Source: Microbacterium sp. AK031
GTDB taxonomy: Bacteria; Actinomycetota; Actinomycetes; Actinomycetales; Microbacteriaceae
DNA: 64,000 nucleotides
Assembly (NCBI RefSeq): GCF_024807145.1
Contig: NZ_JANUCA010000001.1
Span: 1 to 64,000 of the forward strand
Direction: 5' to 3'
The position numbers were made by a program, and so were the translations under genes. Positions 59,519 through 64,000 of this stretch are shown here, in pieces (positions within the stretch are counted from its first letter, which is position 1; the number at the start of each line of letters is the position of its first letter). The notes beneath the pieces were generated by a model. That model ran no database searches and was not told where the DNA came from. It saw nothing but the letters and a program-made list of their open reading frames with translations.

Positions 59519-61588
59519 ATGTCACTGACGACTCCCGCACGACGCGCCTTCGAGGAGCTGGTCGCCGAGCGCGGTATCCTCTTCGGCGGCGACTACAACC
59601 CCGAGCAGTGGGATCCGGCGGTGTGGCGCGAAGACGTCGCGCTCATGCAGCAGGCCGGGGTGAACCTCGTGACCGTCGGCGTGTTCAGCTGGGCCATGCT
59701 CGAGCCGACGCCGGGTGCCAGGGAGTTCGGCTGGTTGGATGAGGTGCTCGATCTGCTGCACGGGGCGGGCATCGCCGTCGACCTGGCGACGCCGACCGCA
59801 TCGCCGCCGCCGTGGCTCGGCATCCGCCATCCGGAGACGCTTCCCGTCGACCGCGACGGCGTGCGGCTGATCCCCGGCTCCCGCAATCAGTTCTCACCGT
59901 CATCGCGGGTCTATCGCGAGCACGCCGTCGCCATCAGCCGCGACCTCGCTACCCGCTACGCCGCGCACCCGGCGGTGCGGATGTGGCATGTGGGCAACGA
60001 ATACGGCCAGATCGATCACGGCGACGAAGCCGCTCGTGAATTCCGCGGCTGGCTGCGGGCACGCTACGGCACGATCGATGCGCTAAACACGGCGTGGGGC
60101 ACGGCGTTCTGGTCGCAGCGGTATGCGGACTTCGACGAGATCCTGCCGCCGCGTCGCATGCCCTATCTGGTGAATCCGACCCAGTCGCTGGACTTCCGCC
60201 GCTTCACGTCCGACCAGATGCTCGTCTGCTATCGCGAATTGCGTGACACCATCCGCGACGCGGGTGCGCTGCAGCCGATCACGACGAACTTCATGGGCTT
60301 CTTCGCGCACGTCGACTACCGGTCCTGGGCCGAAGACATCGACGTCATCGCCGACGATCAGTACCCGGATCCGGCATCGGCGGAGTCGCCGATCGCGACC
60401 GCACTGATCCAGGACCTGATGCGCTCGCTCGGCGACGGTCGCAGCTGGATGCTGATGGAGCAGGCCGTGAGCGCCACGTCGTGGCGCCCGCACAACCTGC
60501 CCAAGACACCGCAGCGCGCGCGCCGGGATTCGCTGCAGGCCGTCGCGCGCGGCGCGGACGCGATCTGCTATTTCCAGTGGCGCCAGGCCAGGGCCGGCGC
60601 CGAGCGCTTCCACTCGGCGATGCTGCCGCACGCCGGCGCCGATTCCGACGTGTTCCGCGGAGTGGTGCGCCAGGGCGAGGATCTCCAGCGGCTCAGCAGG
60701 AGCGGCCGCGTGCTCGGCAGCCGCATCGACGCGCGCGTAGCCGTGCTGTTCGACTGGTCGTCGTGGTGGGCAGGCGAGGAGCCTGCCCGACCGACTGAGC
60801 GGCTCAGCACGATGGAGCAGACGACGCGCTGGTACCGCCAGCTGTGGCGCCGTGGCGTCGCGGCCGACATCGTGGGCGCGGCATCCGACCTGGACGGGTA
60901 CGACGTCGTTCTCGTGCCGCACGCGTACATCGTCCGACCGGAAACCGCAGACGCACTGCGTCGTGCGGCCGAGCGCGGTGCGCACATCGTGGTGGGGCCG
61001 TTCAGCGGAGTCGCCGACGACAACGCGCAGGTGTTGCAGGGGCGCTCGCCCGTGCTGCTGCGCGACCTGCTCGGCGTGAGCGGCGAGGAATGGTCTGGAA
61101 TGCCCGACGAGCCGACCCCGCTCACAGGAGGCCTGCTCACAGGAGGCGGCGACGTCCGCTGGAGTGCATCGGGTCACACGGCCGGCATCCTCGCGGAGCG
61201 GCTGCGCGCCGAGGGCGCCGACGTGCTGTTGACATACGCCCACGGCGACCTGTTTGGCATTCCCGCCGTCACCCGCAACCGGGTCGGCGACGGCGCCGCC
61301 TGGTATCTCGGCACCGTCGTATCGGACTCCGTGCTGTCCCTCGTCATCGGCGACGCACTCGCCGCGACCGGCGTGGACGGAGCGCTCGGCGGTTCCGCCG
61401 AGCTGCCGGACGGGCTGGAGGCGGTATGCCGCGGCGATGTGGTGTTCCTGCTGAACCATTCCGCGGCATCCATCGACATTCCGATGCCGCCAGGTCTCGT
61501 CGACCTGCTCACCGGGGAGAAGACCGAATCCGTCGTCGCGCTGCGCGCCGGCGATGTACGAGTACTGAGTGAAAGGCACGACAGTTGA
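59519..61588 (+). CDS. GH42 beta-galactosidase
   Basis: The 689-aa protein begins with GGDYNPEQWDPAVW, has the acid/base Glu in WHVGNEYGQID near residue 161 and the nucleophile Glu in LMEQAVSATSW near 313, followed by the GH42 trimerisation (Rossmann-like) and C-terminal domains. It has no signal peptide, so it cleaves galactosides in the cytoplasm. It leads the GH42-GH31-GH3 operon, overlapping the GH31 start by four bases (TTGA). Confidence 0.92.
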   Translation: MSLTTPARRAFEELVAERGILFGGDYNPEQWDPAVWREDVALMQQAGVNLVTVGVFSWAMLEPTPGAREFGWLDEVLDLLHGAGIAVDLATPTASPPPWLGIRHPETLPVDRDGVRLIPGSRNQFSPSSRVYREHAVAISRDLATRYAAHPAVRMWHVGNEYGQIDHGDEAAREFRGWLRARYGTIDALNTAWGTAFWSQRYADFDEILPPRRMPYLVNPTQSLDFRRFTSDQMLVCYRELRDTIRDAGALQPITTNFMGFFAHVDYRSWAEDIDVIADDQYPDPASAESPIATALIQDLMRSLGDGRSWMLMEQAVSATSWRPHNLPKTPQRARRDSLQAVARGADAICYFQWRQARAGAERFHSAMLPHAGADSDVFRGVVRQGEDLQRLSRSGRVLGSRIDARVAVLFDWSSWWAGEEPARPTERLSTMEQTTRWYRQLWRRGVAADIVGAASDLDGYDVVLVPHAYIVRPETADALRRAAERGAHIVVGPFSGVADDNAQVLQGRSPVLLRDLLGVSGEEWSGMPDEPTPLTGGLLTGGGDVRWSASGHTAGILAERLRAEGADVLLTYAHGDLFGIPAVTRNRVGDGAAWYLGTVVSDSVLSLVIGDALAATGVDGALGGSAELPDGLEAVCRGDVVFLLNHSAASIDIPMPPGLVDLLTGEKTESVVALRAGDVRVLSERHDS

Positions 61589-63864
61589 AGTTCACCGACG
61601 GCTACTGGCTGACCCGACCGGGGCTGACGCCGCTGTATGCGACCGAGGTCGATGACATCCGGATCGACGAGGCCGCCGGAACGATGACCGTGTACGCGCC
61701 GACCACGACCATCCGGCATCGAGGCGACACCCTGAACCGACCGATGATCACGGTCACCTTCTCGTCACCCGCACCGGGGGTCGTCAAGGTGGCTGTGATG
61801 CGGCACGCGGGCGAAGTGCATCGCGGACCTGACTTCCAGATCACAGGCGAGGAGGGATTCGCCCCCGCGGTGTCGTCGGACAGTGCCGCCGCCGTGCTCG
61901 AGACGGGCGGGCTGCGCGTGCGTGTGGCGAAGGGCTCGTGGGACGTCTCGTTCGAGCAGGACGGCCGCGTCCTCACGCGGTCGCTGCCGCGCTCGGTCGC
62001 GCACATCACAGGACCGGACGACACCTGGGTGCACCAGCAGCTGTCTCTCGAGCCGGGCGAGCGCGTCTACGGATTCGGCGAGCGCTTCGGCGCGTTCGCG
62101 AAGAACGGGCAGGTGATCGAGAGCTGGAACGCCGATGGCGGCACGGCCAGCGAGCAGGCGTACAAGTCGGTGCCGTTCTATCTCAGCAGCCGCGGATACG
62201 GCGTGCTGGTCGATTCCCCTGACCGGGTCTCGTTCGAGGTCGGCTCCGAGATCAACTCGCGCGTGCAGTTCTCCGTCCCAGGTGAGAGCGTGGCGTACTA
62301 CCTGTTCGCTGGACCCACACCGAAGGACGTGTTGCGCCGGTACACCGCCCTCACCGGGCGCCCCGCCCGCGTGCCGGCCTGGTCGTTCGGGCTGTGGCTG
62401 ACCACATCGTTCACCGCCGAGTACGACGAGGCGACCGTGAACTCCTTCATCGACGGCATGGCCGAGCGCGACCTGCCGCTGAGCGTGTTCCATTTCGACT
62501 GCTTCTGGATGCGCGAGTACCAGTGGACCGACTTCGAGTGGGATCCGCGAGCCTTCCCCGACCCGGAGGGCCAGCTCGCACGGCTTCACGAGCGCGGGCT
62601 GAAGGTGTCGGCCTGGATCAATCCGTACATCGCCCAGCGCTCGCGACTGTTCGAAGAGGCGGCCGCCAAGGGATACCTGCTCAAACGCACCGACGGCGGC
62701 GTGTGGCAATGGGATCTCTGGCAGGCCGGAATGGGCATCGTGGACTTCACGAACCCGGAAGCCGCATCCTGGTACACCGGGCACCTCGAACGGCTGATGG
62801 ACCAGGGCGTGGACACGTTCAAGACCGACTTCGGGGAGAGGATCCCGGCCGAAGGCGTCGAGTGGTTCGACGGCTCGGACCCGAAGCGGATGCACAACTA
62901 CTATCCGCAGCTGTACAACGAGATCGTCTTCCGCGCGCTCGAGCGGCGGCGTGGGGCCGGCGACGCCGTGCTGTTCGCCCGCTCGGCGACCGCCGGCGGT
63001 CAGCAGTACCCGGTGCACTGGGGCGGCGACAGCGACTCGACGTTCCCCTCGATGGCGGAGTCGCTGCGCGGCGGGCTGTCGCTCGCGATGAGCGGCTTCG
63101 GGTATTGGAGCCATGACATCGGCGGGTTCGAGGGCACACCGGATGCCGGACTCTTCAAGCGCTGGCTCGCCTTCGGCCTGCTCTCCTCGCACTCGCGGCT
63201 GCACGGTTCGTCGAGCTTCCGGGTGCCGTGGGTGTTCGATGAGGAGTCGGTCGACGTCACGAGGCTGTTCACGAACCTGAAGATGCGGTTGATGCCGTAT
63301 CTGGCAGGGGTCGCAGAGCAGGCGCACACCGAGGGCATCCCGATGATGCGTCCGATGGTGCTCGAGTTCCCCGACGACCGCAGCGGATTCGACGCCGACA
63401 CGCAGTACATGCTGGGCGATGCCCTGCTGGTAGCCCCGGTGTTCACCGCGGAGGGTGACGTGGAGTACTACCTGCCGGCCGGATCGTGGACGTCGCTGCT
63501 CGACGGCGAAGTCGCCGAGGGCAGCAGGTGGCCGACCGAGAACCACGACTATCGCGGCCTGCCGCTGCGGGTGCGGCCTGGCACCGTGCTGCCGTGGGGT
63601 GCGCGGGACGACCGCCCCGACTACGAGTGGGCGGACGGAGTGACGCTCCGGTGCTTCGAACTCCCGGACGGCCACGATTCCCTGACCGTCGTGCCAGGGC
63701 TGGCGGGTGCGGATGCCACGAGCTTCCGCGTGCGTCGCGAGGGGCGCCGGGTGACGGCGACGAGTGAGGACGCCACCGCCGGCTGGTCGCTGCGAGCGGG
63801 GTCGGCCGTCGTGTCCGCCGAAGGTGCGGGCACGGTTTCGATCGAGCTGGAGGATGCCGAATGA
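61585..63864 (+). CDS. yicI: GH31 alpha-xylosidase (YicI-like)
   Basis: The 759-aa enzyme has the YicI-type catalytic nucleophile motif FKTDFGERIP (Asp near residue 414) and the acid/base region HWGGDSDSTF (near 481), with FHFDCFWMREYQW characteristic of alpha-xylosidases. It removes non-reducing alpha-xylose from xyloglucan oligosaccharides such as isoprimeverose. Start is TTG 61585 with GAAAGG upstream. It overlaps the GH3 gene by four bases. Confidence 0.92.
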   Translation: MKFTDGYWLTRPGLTPLYATEVDDIRIDEAAGTMTVYAPTTTIRHRGDTLNRPMITVTFSSPAPGVVKVAVMRHAGEVHRGPDFQITGEEGFAPAVSSDSAAAVLETGGLRVRVAKGSWDVSFEQDGRVLTRSLPRSVAHITGPDDTWVHQQLSLEPGERVYGFGERFGAFAKNGQVIESWNADGGTASEQAYKSVPFYLSSRGYGVLVDSPDRVSFEVGSEINSRVQFSVPGESVAYYLFAGPTPKDVLRRYTALTGRPARVPAWSFGLWLTTSFTAEYDEATVNSFIDGMAERDLPLSVFHFDCFWMREYQWTDFEWDPRAFPDPEGQLARLHERGLKVSAWINPYIAQRSRLFEEAAAKGYLLKRTDGGVWQWDLWQAGMGIVDFTNPEAASWYTGHLERLMDQGVDTFKTDFGERIPAEGVEWFDGSDPKRMHNYYPQLYNEIVFRALERRRGAGDAVLFARSATAGGQQYPVHWGGDSDSTFPSMAESLRGGLSLAMSGFGYWSHDIGGFEGTPDAGLFKRWLAFGLLSSHSRLHGSSSFRVPWVFDEESVDVTRLFTNLKMRLMPYLAGVAEQAHTEGIPMMRPMVLEFPDDRSGFDADTQYMLGDALLVAPVFTAEGDVEYYLPAGSWTSLLDGEVAEGSRWPTENHDYRGLPLRVRPGTVLPWGARDDRPDYEWADGVTLRCFELPDGHDSLTVVPGLAGADATSFRVRREGRRVTATSEDATAGWSLRAGSAVVSAEGAGTVSIELEDAE

Positions 63865-64000
63865 CCGAGGAACTGTTCCGCCGCACGGATCTGCCAGTGC
63901 AGGAGCGCGCCGCCGATCTGCTGTCGCGGCTCACTGCCGACGAGCGCGTGGCGATGCTGCATCAGGCGATGCCTGCGATCGAACGACTGGGCGTGGCGGA
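63861..64000 (+). CDS. GH3 family beta-glucosidase, N-terminal fragment (runs off window)
   Basis: The first 46 residues (DLPVQERAADLLSRLTADERVAML, key part RAADLLSRLTADER-V) match the N-terminus of GH3 beta-glucosidases. ATG 63861 overlaps the GH31 stop (ATGA). It would split the glucan backbone after the side chains are removed. The rest lies beyond the window. Confidence 0.8.
   Translation, partial: MTEELFRRTDLPVQERAADLLSRLTADERVAMLHQAMPAIERLGVA

Noticed and set aside
61765..63675. Minus-strand frame of 636 codons within the GH31 gene
   Set aside because: Completely inside a well-supported GH31 gene and rich in Arg/His/Val without domain pattern.

Overview
The window is GC-rich, densely coded DNA with GTG/TTG starts, ATGA/GTGA gene overlaps and strong GGAG-type ribosome sites. 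Gene content points to an actinobacterium of the Microbacteriaceae type (Microbacterium-like); this placement is inferred from gene style, not from a marker gene. No rRNA, tRNA or CRISPR was seen.

Layout. (1) 1-2.9 kb: the tail of an IS3-family element with a duplicated right end abuts a 5'-truncated VanZ gene; then a nucleotidyltransferase-like gene and an internally deleted IS110 transposase. (2) 2.9-14.6 kb: first surface-glycan block: DUF4422 glycosyltransferase, Wzy-like polymerase, Wzx-like flippase, a GT52/polysialyltransferase-like enzyme, a complete pseudaminic-acid pathway (pseB, pseC, pseF, a pseG-pseH fusion, pseI) and an initiating sugar-1-phosphate transferase. (3) 14.7-20.1 kb: MauE-redoxin fusion, Tat-exported protein, AraC regulator, Wzz/BY-kinase, PqqD-like protein, low-molecular-weight tyrosine phosphatase. 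(4) 20.1-43.1 kb: second glycan block: UDP-glucose dehydrogenase, many GT4/GT2/GT11 glycosyltransferases, an O-antigen-ligase/polymerase-like protein, a second BY-kinase, a pyruvyltransferase, an ABC exporter, a second Tat protein and a broken PP-loop gene. (5) 43.1-50.5 kb: second nucleotidyltransferase, PqqD-like protein and MauE-redoxin as a coupled operon, DUF4012 protein, second initiating transferase, HprK-like kinase with a PqqD-like tail, intact VanZ. (6) 50.5-64 kb: a LacI-controlled sugar-uptake locus: acetyl esterase, two ABC permeases, binding lipoprotein, YesL, LacI, and GH95, GH42, GH31 and GH3 hydrolases, best read as xyloglucan-oligosaccharide use.

How it fits together. The first 50 kb reads as one double surface-polysaccharide locus. 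It can make CMP-pseudaminic acid and UDP-glucuronate, start chains on a lipid carrier with two initiating transferases, extend them with about twelve glycosyltransferases, flip, polymerise or export them, and control length with two BY-kinases and one phosphatase. The most unusual part is an accessory set present twice: VanZ, NTP_transf_5-type nucleotidyltransferase, PqqD-like protein, MauE-redoxin fusion and a small Tat-exported protein, plus one HprK-like kinase carrying its own PqqD-like domain. PqqD, HPr-kinase-like and nucleotidyltransferase proteins also occur together in some lasso-peptide tailoring clusters, but no lasso cyclase or leader protease is visible here, so the substrate is unknown. 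The final 13 kb is a separate catabolic island with near-identical LacI-type palindromes in both of its divergent promoter regions.
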